A stretch of DNA of 53,698 nt from Steroidobacteraceae bacterium (lineage in GTDB: Bacteria; Pseudomonadota; Gammaproteobacteria; Steroidobacterales; Steroidobacteraceae), in contig JALORP010000024.1 of assembly GCA_025458865.1 (NCBI GenBank), positions 1 to 53,698 of the forward strand, read 5' to 3'. Positions 39,090-48,443 of the stretch are shown piece after piece (the first letter of the stretch is position 1; every line of letters starts with the position of its first letter). Under the pieces are notes generated by a model. The model was not told where the DNA came from and searched no databases. It saw only the letters and a list, made by a program, of their open reading frames with translations. Both the position numbers and the translations under genes were made by a program.

Positions 39090-41393
39090 ATGACCGACAC
39101 GCCCGCCGGGACGCCCTCGCCGCCCCGATCGACCGCTGCGCCCATGAGCCTGCCCGCGAGGGCCGGCTTCGTGGCGCTGCCCGCGGCCGTGTTCGCCGCC
39201 GTGCTGTGGCTCATCGGCAGCTTCGACCTGCCGCTCAGCGTCGCGTGGGTCCCCGCGCTGGGTGTCGAGTTCGCCTGGCGCCTCGACGGCCTGTCGGCCC
39301 TGATGCTGCTCATGATCAGCGGCATCGGCACGGCGGTCTTCGTCTACGCGGGCGGCTACCTCGCCGGCGACCCGCAGCAGGGGCGGCTCTACGTCCTGCT
39401 CACCCTCTTCATGCTCGCGATGGTCGGCTGCGTGGTGGCCGACAACCTCGTGCTGCTGTTCGTCTTCTGGGAGCTGACGAGCCTCACGTCCTTCCTGCTC
39501 GTCGGCTTCAAGCACTACCAGGCGGGCAGCCGCAAGTCCGCGCAGCAGGCCTTCCTGGTCACGGGCACCGGCGGCCTGTTCCTGCTGGCCGGCGTGATCC
39601 TGCTCGGCCAGCTCGCCGGCACCTTCTCGATCTCGGGCGTGGTCGAGCGCGTGGCCGCGATGCCGCAGACGCCCGCGCTCACCGCCGCGCTGCTGTTGAT
39701 CCTCGTCGGCTGCTTCACCAAGAGCGCGCAGTTCCCCTTCCACTTCTGGCTGCCGAATGCGATGTCGGCGCCGACGCCGGTGTCGGCCTACCTGCACTCG
39801 GCCACGATGGTGAAGCTCGGCGTGTACCTGCTGGCGCGCCTCGACCCGGCCTTCGGCGAGTGGGCGCTGTGGGAATGGCTGCTGAAGGTCGTGGGTTCCG
39901 TCACGGCCGCCTGGGGCATGGTGCTCGCGCTGCGCGAGCGCGACCTCAAGCGGATCCTCGCGTGGTCCACCGTCGCGACCCTCGGCACGCTGGTGATGCT
40001 GATCGGCCTGCGCGGCGAGGGCGCGACGGTGGCCGTCGGCGCGCTGCTGCTGGCGCACGGCCTCTACAAGGCGCCGCTCTTCTTCGTGGCCGGCAACGTG
40101 GACCATGGCGCGGGCACGCGCGTCATCGACCGGCTCGGCAACCTGCGGCACATGATGCCCTTCACCGCGGCCGCGGCGCTGCTCGCCGGCATGTCCATGG
40201 CGGGCATCCCGACCTCCTTCGGCTACGTCGTGAAGGATGCGATCGTCGGAGCCAAGAGCGCCACCGACGTGTTCGCCTTCGCGACCGCCGCCTACACGGT
40301 CTTCGGCGCCATCGCGGTGGCGGTCGCCGGCGTCGCCGCGATCCGCATCTTCTGGCGGCACCCGGGCGTTAACGAGGCCTGCGAGGCGCACGAGGGCGGG
40401 CCGGCGCTCGTGATCCCGCCGATCGCCCTCGCGCTGACCGGCATCCTGCTCGGCCTGTTCCCGTTCTTTGCCGAGGAGCTGATCGCCAGCGCGTCGGTCG
40501 CCATGACGCCGGGGACCGAGGCGGTCGTCGCGGGGCTGGCGCTGCAGGTGGGCCCGTCGCTCGGCTCGCTCGCCGTCTCGCTCGCGATCGGCGTGGCGGT
40601 CTACGCCTTCTGGGACCAGCTGCACGATCTCTTCGAGCGTGCCGGCTCGCGCATCGGCCGCGTCGGCATGGCCTCGCAGTACGAGCGCTCGCTGCAGGGG
40701 CTGCCCGTGCTCGCCGCCCGCCTCACGCGCGCGCTTCAGCACGGCCGGCTGCCCGGCTATGGCGCGCTGATCGTGGGCAGCGTCACCGCCGCGCTCGTCG
40801 CCGCGCTGCTCGCCGCCCGCGGCGGACTCGAATGGCCCGCGTTCGGCATGCCTTCGGTGGCCGTGGCAGGGGCCTGCCTGCTGATCGTGGCCGGGTCGGC
40901 GCTCGCGACGGCGCTGCGGGACCGGCTGGTGCTGCTGCTGGCCGCGGGCCTCGTCGGCTACGGCAGCGCGCTGCTGTTCCTGTTCACCGGCGCGCCCGAC
41001 CTCGCCTTCACGCAGTTCACGGTCGAGACGGTGTTCGTCATCGTCGTCGCCTCGGTGCTGCTCAAGCTCAGGCGGCTCGGCCGCGCGGCGAGCCTCGACG
41101 AGCCGGCCTTCCGCCCGCTGGCGGCGCTGCTCGCCGTCGCCTTCGCCGCGGTGATCACGGTCCTGCTGCTCGTCGCCACGGCCGGCCCGATGGACAGCTC
41201 CCTGGCGGACTTCTTCGGCAGCCGGGCCGTGCCCGACGCCCATGGCCGCAACGTGGTGAACGTCATCCTCGTGGACTTCCGCGCGCTCGACACCCTGGGC
41301 GAGATCGCGGTCGTGCTGCTGTCGCTGCTCGCGGCCCTGCCGCTGCTGGAGCGGCTGCGCGCGCGGGCCCGCGGCGGGGAGGAGCGGCCGTGA
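39090..41393 (+). CDS. mrpA: Na+/H+ antiporter subunit MrpA (MnhA)
   Basis: 767 residues, about twenty membrane helices; the complex-I NuoL-like subunit of the seven-part Mrp antiporter. Conserved charged helices include FVFWELTSLTSFLLVGFKHY and HSATMVKLGVYLLARLDP. The C-terminal NuoJ/K-like part contains TGAPDLAFTQFTVETVFVIV and NVILVDFRALDTLGEIAV, both diagnostic of MrpA. The ATG at MTDTPAG with GGGGA upstream is chosen; an ATG 18 codons later is possible. First gene of mrpABCDEFG; its stop overlaps mrpB by 4 nt. Confidence 0.95.
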   Translation: MTDTPAGTPSPPRSTAAPMSLPARAGFVALPAAVFAAVLWLIGSFDLPLSVAWVPALGVEFAWRLDGLSALMLLMISGIGTAVFVYAGGYLAGDPQQGRLYVLLTLFMLAMVGCVVADNLVLLFVFWELTSLTSFLLVGFKHYQAGSRKSAQQAFLVTGTGGLFLLAGVILLGQLAGTFSISGVVERVAAMPQTPALTAALLLILVGCFTKSAQFPFHFWLPNAMSAPTPVSAYLHSATMVKLGVYLLARLDPAFGEWALWEWLLKVVGSVTAAWGMVLALRERDLKRILAWSTVATLGTLVMLIGLRGEGATVAVGALLLAHGLYKAPLFFVAGNVDHGAGTRVIDRLGNLRHMMPFTAAAALLAGMSMAGIPTSFGYVVKDAIVGAKSATDVFAFATAAYTVFGAIAVAVAGVAAIRIFWRHPGVNEACEAHEGGPALVIPPIALALTGILLGLFPFFAEELIASASVAMTPGTEAVVAGLALQVGPSLGSLAVSLAIGVAVYAFWDQLHDLFERAGSRIGRVGMASQYERSLQGLPVLAARLTRALQHGRLPGYGALIVGSVTAALVAALLAARGGLEWPAFGMPSVAVAGACLLIVAGSALATALRDRLVLLLAAGLVGYGSALLFLFTGAPDLAFTQFTVETVFVIVVASVLLKLRRLGRAASLDEPAFRPLAALLAVAFAAVITVLLLVATAGPMDSSLADFFGSRAVPDAHGRNVVNVILVDFRALDTLGEIAVVLLSLLAALPLLERLRARARGGEERP

Positions 41394-41839
41394 ACCCGCG
41401 CGTCGTGATGCTCGAGGTGGCCGCCCGGGGCCTGTACTGGGTCATCCTCGCCGCATCGGTCTGGGTCCTGCTGCGCGGCCACAACGAGCCGGGCGGCGGC
41501 TTCATCGGCGCGCTGGTCGCCGTGAGCGCCACGGTGCTCTGGGCCGTGGCGCGCAGCCCCGGGGATGCGGCGCGGCGACTGCCCCTCGGCTCGCCGCGCG
41601 TGCTCGGCGCCGCCGGGGTGCTGCTCGGCGCGCTGTCGGGACTGCCGGGCGTGCTGGCGGGCGGCACGTTTCTCACCCACCTGTGGTGGACGCTCGACCT
41701 CGGCATCACCGAAGTGAAGCTCTCCACGGTGCTGCTGTTCGACCTGGGCGTGTACCTCGGCGTCTGGGGCGCGCTCGCCGGCTATGCGATCGCGCTGCTC
41801 GAGGTCGACCCGGGCGCCGGCCGGGAGACGCGGCCATGA
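41390..41839 (+). CDS. mrpB: Na+/H+ antiporter subunit MrpB
   Basis: 149 residues from a GTG in the GTGA overlap with mrpA. Four membrane helices. The family signature LRGHNEPGGGFIGALV and the late motif HLWWTLDLGITEVKLSTVLLF (given here as two joined parts) identify MrpB. It is separate from mrpA, whereas some organisms fuse an MrpB-like domain to MrpA. It overlaps mrpC by 4 nt. Confidence 0.93.
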   Translation: MNPRVVMLEVAARGLYWVILAASVWVLLRGHNEPGGGFIGALVAVSATVLWAVARSPGDAARRLPLGSPRVLGAAGVLLGALSGLPGVLAGGTFLTHLWWTLDLGITEVKLSTVLLFDLGVYLGVWGALAGYAIALLEVDPGAGRETRP

Positions 41840-42243
41840 CCTGGGCCGCTGCGCTCGCCGTGTTCGCGAGCCTCGCCGCCGGCACCTACCTGATGCTGTC
41901 GCGGGACCTGCTGCGCTGCGTACTCGGGCTGGCGCTCCTCGGCAACGGCGCCAACCTCGCGCTGTTCGCCGCCGGCCGGCTCGGCGCGACGGCGCCGCCG
42001 GTGGTCCCGCTCGGCGAGGCGGCGCTCGCAGGCGCGGCCAACCCGCTGCCGCAAGCGCTGGTGCTGACCGCCATCGTGATCGGCTTTGCGCTGCTGTGCT
42101 TCTCGCTGGTACTGGTGCTGCGGCTGATCCAGCGGGCCGGCACCGACGATGCGCTGGAGCTGCGCGCCGCCGAGCCCGTGGCGACGGACGCGGTCAAGCC
42201 GCCGCTCGCCGATGACCCGCCTTCCGTCGAGGTCCACCGGTGA
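41836..42243 (+). CDS. mrpC: Na+/H+ antiporter subunit MrpC (NuoK-like)
   Basis: 135 residues with three membrane helices. GTYLMLSRDLLRCVLGLALL, GNGANLALFAAG and PLPQALVLTAIVIGFALL are the NuoK/MrpC signature. The cytosolic tail (~110-135) is longer and more charged than needed for the core fold. It overlaps both neighbours by 4 nt. Confidence 0.95.
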   Translation: MTWAAALAVFASLAAGTYLMLSRDLLRCVLGLALLGNGANLALFAAGRLGATAPPVVPLGEAALAGAANPLPQALVLTAIVIGFALLCFSLVLVLRLIQRAGTDDALELRAAEPVATDAVKPPLADDPPSVEVHR

Positions 42244-43682
42244 GCGCGGCCCTGCTCGCCGTCAGCCCGGTTCTCGTGCCGCTCGCGACCTCGCTCGCGA
42301 CCGTGCTCGCGGGCAACCGCCCTGCGCTGCAGCGCGCGCTGAGCTTCGCCGGCGTGCTGGCCTTCGGCCTGTGCGCCGCGCTGCTCCTGGCGCAGGCCGA
42401 CGCGGGTGCGCCGGCGCGCGCCGCCTTCGGCGGCTGGCCCGCGCCCTTCGGCATCGAGTTCGTCGTTGACCGCACCGGCGCGGTGCTCGTCCTCGTCACC
42501 GCGCTGATGGGCGCAGCCTCGCTGCTGTTCCTCGAGAGCGATGCCGACCCCGCCCCGCGCCACCCGTTGCTGCTGCCGCTGGTGCACGGCCTGCTCGCCG
42601 GCGTCGGCGGCTCGTTCGCGACCGCGGACCTGTTCAACCTCTACGTGTGGTTCGAGGTCATGCTGATCTGCTCGGTGGGGCTGCTGGCCATCGGTGGCCG
42701 CCTCGACCAGCTCGATGCGACCTTCAAGTACCTCGCGCTCAACCTCTTCGGCACGCTGCTGCTGCTGGCGGGCGTCGGCCTCGTGTACGCCTCGACCGGC
42801 CACCTCAACTACGGGGCGCTGGCGGGCTCTGCGCAGCCGGTGCCCGCGCCGGTGCTCGCGCTGCTGGTGCTCGCGTTCCTCGTGAAGGCCGGCGCGTTCC
42901 CGCTGTTCGCGTGGCTGCCGGCCTCCTACCATACGCTGCCGGCGGCGGTGCTCGCGCTGTTCGCGGGGCTGCTCACCAAGGTGGGCGTCTACGCGGTCCT
43001 GCGCGTCCTCGGCGGCGTGCTGAGCCCGGCGCCCCCGGCCTTCTACGACGCCCTCGGCTGGATCGCCGCGGCCACGATGCTCGCCGGCGTGCTGGGCGCC
43101 GCCTACCACTGGGATATCCGGCGCATCCTCGCATTCCACATCGTGAGCCAGATCGGCTACATCCTGCTCGGCGTAGCGCTCGCCACGCAGGAGGGCAACG
43201 CCGCGACGGTCTTCTACACGGTCCACCACATCATCGTGAAGGCGAACCTCTTCCTGATCGGGGCGATCGTGTTCCGCCTGGCCGGCAGCTACGACCTGCG
43301 CCGCATCGGCGGCCTGTACGCCGCCCGGCCCCTCGTCGGCCTGCTGTTCCTCGTGCCGGCGCTGTCGCTGGTGGGCCTGCCGCCGCTATCGGGGTTCTGG
43401 GCGAAGTTCCTGGTGCTGCGCGAGGCCATTGCCGGCGGCCATTGGGCGTGGACCGCGGTGGCGCTCGCGGTCAGCGTGCTGACGCTGTACTCGATGATGA
43501 AGATCTGGATGGAGGCGTTCTGGAAGCCGCACCCGCGCGAGGACTGGCAGCCCGCCCGCGCGCGCCTCGGGCCCGCCTGGGCCGCGACCCTGGCGCTCGC
43601 GGCCGTGACCCTGTGGTTCGGCCTCGCGCCCGGCACGCTGCTCGGGTTCGCGACGGCCGCGGCCGGGAGCCTCGCGCCATGA
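42240..43682 (+). CDS. mrpD: Na+/H+ antiporter subunit MrpD (NuoN/M-like)
   Basis: 480 residues from a GTG, fourteen membrane helices. Key proton-path residues are visible: Glu in LYVWFEVMLICSVGLL, Lys in LVKAGAFPLFAWLPASY and AGLLTKVGVYAVLR, and HIVSQIGYILLGVALA. It pairs with MrpA as an antiporter-type subunit that moves ions across the inner membrane. It overlaps mrpC and mrpE by 4 nt. Confidence 0.95.
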   Translation: MSAALLAVSPVLVPLATSLATVLAGNRPALQRALSFAGVLAFGLCAALLLAQADAGAPARAAFGGWPAPFGIEFVVDRTGAVLVLVTALMGAASLLFLESDADPAPRHPLLLPLVHGLLAGVGGSFATADLFNLYVWFEVMLICSVGLLAIGGRLDQLDATFKYLALNLFGTLLLLAGVGLVYASTGHLNYGALAGSAQPVPAPVLALLVLAFLVKAGAFPLFAWLPASYHTLPAAVLALFAGLLTKVGVYAVLRVLGGVLSPAPPAFYDALGWIAAATMLAGVLGAAYHWDIRRILAFHIVSQIGYILLGVALATQEGNAATVFYTVHHIIVKANLFLIGAIVFRLAGSYDLRRIGGLYAARPLVGLLFLVPALSLVGLPPLSGFWAKFLVLREAIAGGHWAWTAVALAVSVLTLYSMMKIWMEAFWKPHPREDWQPARARLGPAWAATLALAAVTLWFGLAPGTLLGFATAAAGSLAP

Positions 43683-44047
43683 GCGGCGCCCGCATGAGCC
43701 GGCCGGTCGCCGCGCTGCTGCTGCTCGGGCGTTTCCTCCTGGCAGTGGTCGTATCCGGCGCGCAGACCGCGCTCGTGATCCTGCGGGCGAGCGCCGGTGG
43801 CGACCACGCGCCGAAGAGCGCCTTCGTGCGCCTTCGCTACGCGCCGATGGACGAGCGCGGCGCCTCGCTGCTCGGCGGCATGATCACGCTCACGCCCGGA
43901 ACCACCACCATCGACATCGACCCCGAGCGCCGGGAGATGCTGCTGCACGTGCTGGACGCCTCCGACCTCGACGGACTGCTCGCCGCCATCCGACGCGACT
44001 TCGAGCGCTATCTCGTGGTCCTGTTCGGCCGGGAGGGCCCGAGATGA
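43679..44047 (+). CDS. mrpE: Na+/H+ antiporter subunit MrpE
   Basis: 122 residues, short for the family (~160), with one clear N-terminal hydrophobic helix (VAALLLLGRFLLAVVVSGAQ) instead of the usual two or three. The soluble part has the MrpE motif GMITLTPGTTTIDIDPERRE. The missing N-terminal helix may reflect a compact form. Start overlaps the mrpD stop as ATGA; its own stop overlaps mrpF the same way. Confidence 0.9.
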   Translation: MSGARMSRPVAALLLLGRFLLAVVVSGAQTALVILRASAGGDHAPKSAFVRLRYAPMDERGASLLGGMITLTPGTTTIDIDPERREMLLHVLDASDLDGLLAAIRRDFERYLVVLFGREGPR

Positions 44048-44319
44048 TCTTGACCGCGCTCATACTGCTGGTACTGGCGGCGGCCGCGCTGGCGACGCTC
44101 GGCATCCTCCGTGGACCGACACACTCCGATCGGGTCGTGGCGCTCGACATCTTCCTGGCTGCCGCCGTGGCGCTGTGCATCGCCGCGTCGCTGCACACGG
44201 GCCGCACCGTGTTCCTCGACGTGGGCATCGGCCTCGCGCTCGTGGGCTTCGTCGCGACCATCGGCTGGGCGCGCCTGATCGACCGGACGCCGCGCGATCG
44301 CGCACAGGAGCCGCGGTGA
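44044..44319 (+). CDS. mrpF: Na+/H+ antiporter subunit MrpF
   Basis: 91 residues, three membrane helices. LRGPTHSDRVVALDIFLAAA contains the conserved Arg-Gly-Pro and Asp-Arg pair of MrpF, followed by DVGIGLALVGFVATIGWARL. ATGA and GTGA overlaps join it to mrpE and mrpG. Confidence 0.94.
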   Translation: MILTALILLVLAAAALATLGILRGPTHSDRVVALDIFLAAAVALCIAASLHTGRTVFLDVGIGLALVGFVATIGWARLIDRTPRDRAQEPR

Positions 44320-44642
44320 GCCACCTGCTGGCCTCGGCGCTGCTGCTCGCGGGCGGGGGCCTCCTGCTCCTCGCGGCCTGGGGCGTGATCCGCCTGCCCG
44401 ACGCACTGTCGCGCCAGCATGCCGCCACCAAGGCCGGCACGCTCGCGGTGGCGCTGGTCTGCCTCGGCGCCATGCTGCAGGCGGGCGCGAGCGGATGGAC
44501 GCTGCGACTCCTGGTGATCCTCCTGTTCCTGCTCGTGACCCTGCCGGTCGCATCGCACCTGCTGGCGCGCGCCGCAGTGCGCGAGGCGGATGCGGATACG
44601 AGGCGGGACATCGCGGACGCCCGCCTGATCGGCGACGACTGA
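44316..44642 (+). CDS. mrpG: Na+/H+ antiporter subunit MrpG
   Basis: 108 residues from a GTG, three membrane helices. GVIRLPDALSRQHAATKAGT is the MrpG signature (RLPD-x-L-x-R-x-HA-x-TKA-x-T). It is the last gene of the operon and ends 28 nt before the convergent PGPGW gene. Confidence 0.94.
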   Translation: MSHLLASALLLAGGGLLLLAAWGVIRLPDALSRQHAATKAGTLAVALVCLGAMLQAGASGWTLRLLVILLFLLVTLPVASHLLARAAVREADADTRRDIADARLIGDD

Positions 44643-44670
44643 TCGGCGCCCCGCCGCGCCGGCTGCCGCG

Positions 44671-44967
44671 TCAGCGTTCGTCGGGGGGCCGGACGTCGCG
44701 GCTGGCGGCCCGGCCGCCGTGGCCCCTGTTCATGCTGTTGACCAGGCCGTTCGCCTGCTCGCGCACCTTCGAAAGCCACCGCCGGGCCCAGGCGAACTCG
44801 AGACCCAGGATCGCGAGGCCCGCGGGAATCACGACGATGGCGGGTCCGGGCAGCACCGTCATCGCGATCCCGATCAGCAGCACGGTGCCGCCGATCAGCG
44901 TGACGACGATGCGCCGCGCGATGCGGTAGGTGATGGATTCTTCGAGCCAGCGGCGGAAGCTGCCCAC
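44671..44967 (-). CDS. PGPGW-type small membrane protein
   Basis: 98 residues from a GTG (VGSFRRWLEESITYRIAR); no better start lies nearby. Two membrane helices: VVTLIGGTVLLIGIAMTVLP and AIVVIPAGLAILGLEFAWAR. The VLPGPAIVVIPAGLAIL core is the PGPGW/TIGR02611 motif of uncharacterised actinobacterial and proteobacterial membrane proteins. The C-terminal tail is Arg-rich and probably cytosolic. Monocistronic and convergent with mrpG. Confidence 0.75.
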   Translation of the reverse strand: MGSFRRWLEESITYRIARRIVVTLIGGTVLLIGIAMTVLPGPAIVVIPAGLAILGLEFAWARRWLSKVREQANGLVNSMNRGHGGRAASRDVRPPDER

Positions 44968-45028
44968 GGTGCCGGATCCTGCGTCGGACGGACCTATTGT
45001 CGCCGACAATTCGCGCGAGGCGTAACCG

Positions 45029-46465
45029 TCAGTTCGACGGCGGCCTTGGCCAGAGCGGCGGGCCCGGCGACCGATCATCCTCATCCCACCCCGTGACTGC
45101 CTCGGGATCCGAGGACTCGATGGCATCGATGGCTTCGCCGGCCGCCCCCGCGGCTGGCCGACGTTGCCGGGCGCCGGCTTTCGCGACCGGCAGGTCGAAT
45201 CGAAACGGGGGCGCGCCACCGTGCTGCATCGTCTCACCGGCCCGGGCCAGCAAGCCGACCCAGCCCCGCGAGTCCAGGCCACGGCCGGTCGCAGCCGAGT
45301 CCGCGGCCGCCAGCAGACCGCGGAATGCGACGTGCAGCTGTTCGAGGACGGCCCGCGCCGGGCCCTGCGTCTCGGCGGGGGCGAGTTGCAGGAGGCTGCG
45401 CCCGAGGGCCGCCTGAGCGGCACTCTCGAGCACCGCGCGCAGCGCTATGACCTGCGCCGGCGGCACCTTCGCCAGCGCTTCTGCCGCGGCGGCGGCCATT
45501 CCTCCGACCGCGCTTGCAGCGTCCCGCATCGCCGGTGGTGGGGATGCGGCTGGACCGGGCCGCAGTTCGGCGGTCCACTCCCCGAGGGCCTGCCTGAACT
45601 CCGCCACCATCAGCGCCATCGCCGCGGCAGGCGTGCGCGGCGCGGGCCAGACAGCGCCGGGCGCCACGGCGGAACGCAGGGCGAGCGCCGCCAGATCGGT
45701 CGAGAGCCTCATGACGGTGGGGTCGGAGCGCGCAGCACTTGGCAGCGATGCGAGCGCGCGCTGTACGCCCTCGCTCACGGCCGCCTCGGCCACTCGCTGC
45801 GAAGCTCGCACGCCGAGCACGGAATCCTCGGCCACCGCCCGGAACACCTGCGCGAGCTGCACCAGCGCCTCCCGCGGGCCCTGCGGCGGGCGTGCCGATG
45901 CGGCCGCCGCAGGCAGCATGCCGATGCGCTCCGACAGGGCGGCGGAGATCTCGCGCACCATCGCCCCCGGCAACTGGGCGGCAGCGGGCGCGGCTGGCGG
46001 CCGCGGTGCCAGCGCCTCGGCGGCCGCTCGCACGCGTGCGATGACCTGCTCCACCGCCCCCATCGCCGTCGGTGGAAGCCGCGCCGAGCCGGCCAGCAGC
46101 GCCCTCGCGCGGGTCAGACCGGTCTCGACGGCCTGTCGGACCGCCTCCGGCTGCGCGTCGCCTGCGCCTCCCATGCCCCGGGCGGCTGCGCGCAGGTAGC
46201 GAAGCAGCACGGCCACCGCCGCGTCGCCATCCAGCGGCTGGGGCCGCGCCGGCGGAAGCGGCGCGGAGGGCCCGAGGCGAGCCTGCAGCTCCGTGCGAAC
46301 CTCCTCGACCAGCACGCGCAGCGCCCCGGCTGCATCGGGCGACGCCAGCGCCGCGCCGATGCGCGCGGGGAGCGGCGACGCGGCAGCCGGCTCCGTGGCC
46401 ACCCCGCGCGCGGGACGGACCTCGGTCAGCACGGGCAGTGCGGGATCGATCCGGGTGATTTTCAT
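45029..46465 (-). CDS. Ala-rich helical protein of unknown function
   Basis: 478 residues from ATG MKITRIDPALPVLTEVRPAR. The body (~30-420) is strongly Ala-rich and predicted helical with short Pro/Gly breaks. Recurrent patterns (LQLAPAETQGPARAVLEQLH, AVEQVIARVRAAAEALAPR) suggest a repetitive helical rod or a flagellar hook-length-like organisation, but no motif confirms this. The C-terminal ~30 residues are acidic then Pro-rich. No signal peptide and no recognised family. It stands alone between the PGPGW gene and a divergent cytochrome b gene. Coding is supported by an uninterrupted frame and its balanced codons. Confidence 0.55.
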   Translation of the reverse strand: MKITRIDPALPVLTEVRPARGVATEPAAASPLPARIGAALASPDAAGALRVLVEEVRTELQARLGPSAPLPPARPQPLDGDAAVAVLLRYLRAAARGMGGAGDAQPEAVRQAVETGLTRARALLAGSARLPPTAMGAVEQVIARVRAAAEALAPRPPAAPAAAQLPGAMVREISAALSERIGMLPAAAASARPPQGPREALVQLAQVFRAVAEDSVLGVRASQRVAEAAVSEGVQRALASLPSAARSDPTVMRLSTDLAALALRSAVAPGAVWPAPRTPAAAMALMVAEFRQALGEWTAELRPGPAASPPPAMRDAASAVGGMAAAAAEALAKVPPAQVIALRAVLESAAQAALGRSLLQLAPAETQGPARAVLEQLHVAFRGLLAAADSAATGRGLDSRGWVGLLARAGETMQHGGAPPFRFDLPVAKAGARQRRPAAGAAGEAIDAIESSDPEAVTGWDEDDRSPGPPLWPRPPSN

Positions 46466-46612
46466 CTCACCCCGGTTGAACGGCGGACGCGGGCCGATCT
46501 TTAGCCGGCTGGCGGCACCCCGCGTGCGGGTCGCTTAAGGAGGACGTAACGTGCCCGGCCTACCTTGCACGCGAGGCCGGGCTCTGACCGGCGGCGGGCA
46601 GGAGGCACTCGA

Positions 46613-47362
46613 ATGCAGACCACGACCAGCGGCGGGAGGATGCTCTGGGACCTCCCGACCCGGATCTTCCACTGGGCGCTTGCCGTTTCCTTCGCCGGGG
46701 CCTATGTGCTTTCGGAGGCGGATGAAGCGCGAGGCTTCCACGTCATGTTCGGCTACACGGTGCTCGGCCTGGTCGCGTTCCGGCTGGTGTGGGGATTCAT
46801 CGGCTCGCGCGCGTCGCGCTTCGCGAGCTTCGCCTACAGCCCGCTAGCGGCGCTTGGCTACCTCCGCGACCTGGCGCGCGGTCGGGCACGGGACTACGCG
46901 GGCCACAACCCCGCGGGCAGCTGGGCGATCTACGGGATCATCGTCCTGGCCATGGCGACGGGCATCACGGGCTGGCTCAACCTGCACGGCGTCGGTGGCG
47001 AGGAGGCCTTCGAGGAGGTCCACGAGGCGTTCGCGAACGCCTGGCTCGCGCTGGTGGTCCTGCACGTGGCAGGCGTGGTGGTCTCGAGCCTCGCGCACCG
47101 GCGCAACCTCGCGGCGTCCATGGTCACCGGGCGCGTGCCCGAAGCGGTCGTCGAACGCGCCGCGGGCGCAGCGCGCGGGCCGGGTCCGGAAGTCACGACA
47201 CGCTCGCGCTGGGCGCTCGGCTCGGCGCTCGCGGTGGCCGTCATCGGCTTCTGGACCTGGGCCGCGACGACGGCAGGAAGCCCGCTGCTCGCCGGCGTGG
47301 CCGGGGAGCACGGACAGGCCTCCACACCTTACGCGGATCATGAGGATCACGAGGACGACTAA
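46613..47362 (+). CDS. Cytochrome b561 / Ni,Fe-hydrogenase b-type haem protein
   Basis: 249 residues from the ATG with AGGAGG 7 nt upstream. Core of four haem-bearing helices: MLWDLPTRIFHWALAVSFAG, FHVMFGYTVLGLVAFRLVWG, a third with WAIYGIIVLAMATGITGWL and VHEAFANAWLALVVLHVAGV. Four His in these helices can ligate two b haems. A fifth hydrophobic helix (~205-225) and an acidic/His-rich tail (YADHEDHEDD) follow. Such proteins shuttle electrons between quinol and periplasmic cytochromes; the partner is not encoded here. CTTAAG followed by CGTAAC upstream is only a weak regulator-box match. Confidence 0.85.
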   Translation: MQTTTSGGRMLWDLPTRIFHWALAVSFAGAYVLSEADEARGFHVMFGYTVLGLVAFRLVWGFIGSRASRFASFAYSPLAALGYLRDLARGRARDYAGHNPAGSWAIYGIIVLAMATGITGWLNLHGVGGEEAFEEVHEAFANAWLALVVLHVAGVVVSSLAHRRNLAASMVTGRVPEAVVERAAGAARGPGPEVTTRSRWALGSALAVAVIGFWTWAATTAGSPLLAGVAGEHGQASTPYADHEDHEDD

Positions 47363-47473
47363 AGGTGCACGGGCCGCCGTCGGACCGGCCGGCGAGCGTC
47401 CAGCGCACGAAGCCGATCGGTAGTGGTCCGGCCAACCTGCCCGCAAGCCGCGCGGCCGCGCAACCCCGCGCAC

Positions 47474-48367
47474 TCACTCCTCGAGCAGGAAGCCCTCGAC
47501 GAGGCGCGCGACCTCCGCCGGCCGCTCATGGTGCAGCATGTGGCTCACGCCGGGCATGACCTCGACACGCAGGCCCGGGATCCATTGGCGGAACGCCTCC
47601 GGCCGGCCGTCCTCGCCGAGGCGCGGCAGGAATTCTGACTGCTCGGCCAGCACGAGCATCGCCGGCGCGGTGATGCGGCTCCAGCAGGCCCCGGCCTCCT
47701 CGCGGCGATACAGGTAGGGGTTCAGCATCTTGTGCGCGGGGTCGGCAACGAGTCGAACCCCGCCGCCCGGCGCGGGGCGCGCCCAGGCCCGCGCGACGAA
47801 CATCGCCATCTCCGGAGCGAGGCGGGGATTGCCGCGCTGCAGCCGGTGCGCCAGCTCCTGGAAATCCTGGTACTCGCCGAAAGAGGGCGACTCGCGCAGC
47901 TGCTGCAGCCAGTCGCGGTAGCGGCCCGGCGCGTCCTCCGGCCGCGAGCGCGGAAGGCCGAAGCCTTCGAGGCTCACGACGCGGCGCACCCGCTCGGGGC
48001 GGATCCCGGAATAGATCAGCGCGATGTTTCCGCCCATGCTGTGACCGACGAGCCGCGCCGGCGCGCCGGCGCACAGGTGCTCGAGCAGAAAGTCGAGGTC
48101 GGCGAAGTATTCGGGAAACCAGTAGCCGTGTGCGCTCCACCCGCTGCCGCCGAAACCGCGCCAGTCGAAGGCCGCGAACGGCAGGTCGGAGGCGAAGGCG
48201 TCCACCAGGAACTGGAAGGTGTCCGCCGTGTCGAGCCAGCCGTGCAGCAGCACCACAGGGTCGGCCGAGGGCGGGCCGAAGCGCAGAATGCGATGCTCGA
48301 TGCCGCGCACGCTGATGCGCTCCTCGCGCGCGACGCGGCGCGGGCGGTAGATGGTCTGCACCGTCAT
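47474..48367 (-). CDS. Alpha/beta-hydrolase
   Basis: 297 residues. Oxyanion HGW (LLHGWLDTADTF), nucleophile elbow GHSMGGN with Ser, acid near LVLAEQSEFLPRLGED and His in GVSHMLHHE complete a hydrolase triad. A cap region of Pro-rich helices lies at ~140-200. Related enzymes include epoxide hydrolases, haloperoxidases and esterases; the substrate cannot be assigned. It is convergent with the cytochrome b gene and divergent from the M24 peptidase. Confidence 0.85.
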   Translation of the reverse strand: MTVQTIYRPRRVAREERISVRGIEHRILRFGPPSADPVVLLHGWLDTADTFQFLVDAFASDLPFAAFDWRGFGGSGWSAHGYWFPEYFADLDFLLEHLCAGAPARLVGHSMGGNIALIYSGIRPERVRRVVSLEGFGLPRSRPEDAPGRYRDWLQQLRESPSFGEYQDFQELAHRLQRGNPRLAPEMAMFVARAWARPAPGGGVRLVADPAHKMLNPYLYRREEAGACWSRITAPAMLVLAEQSEFLPRLGEDGRPEAFRQWIPGLRVEVMPGVSHMLHHERPAEVARLVEGFLLEE

Positions 48368-48443
48368 GGCGCACAGCGAATCAAGGGCATGCGCCGAGTA
48401 TACGTGTCAGTCCGATTGACACGCAGGCACGCGAAGGCGCCCG

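Noticed and set aside
38787-41243. 818-codon minus-strand frame opposite mrpA
   Set aside because: Arg/Glu/His/Gln-rich antisense shadow; mrpA matches its family over its full length.
46534-46550. Second PmrA-type box upstream of the cytochrome b gene
   Set aside because: CTTAAG-N5-CGTAAC has two mismatches in one half-site; single CTTAAG hits are expected by chance.
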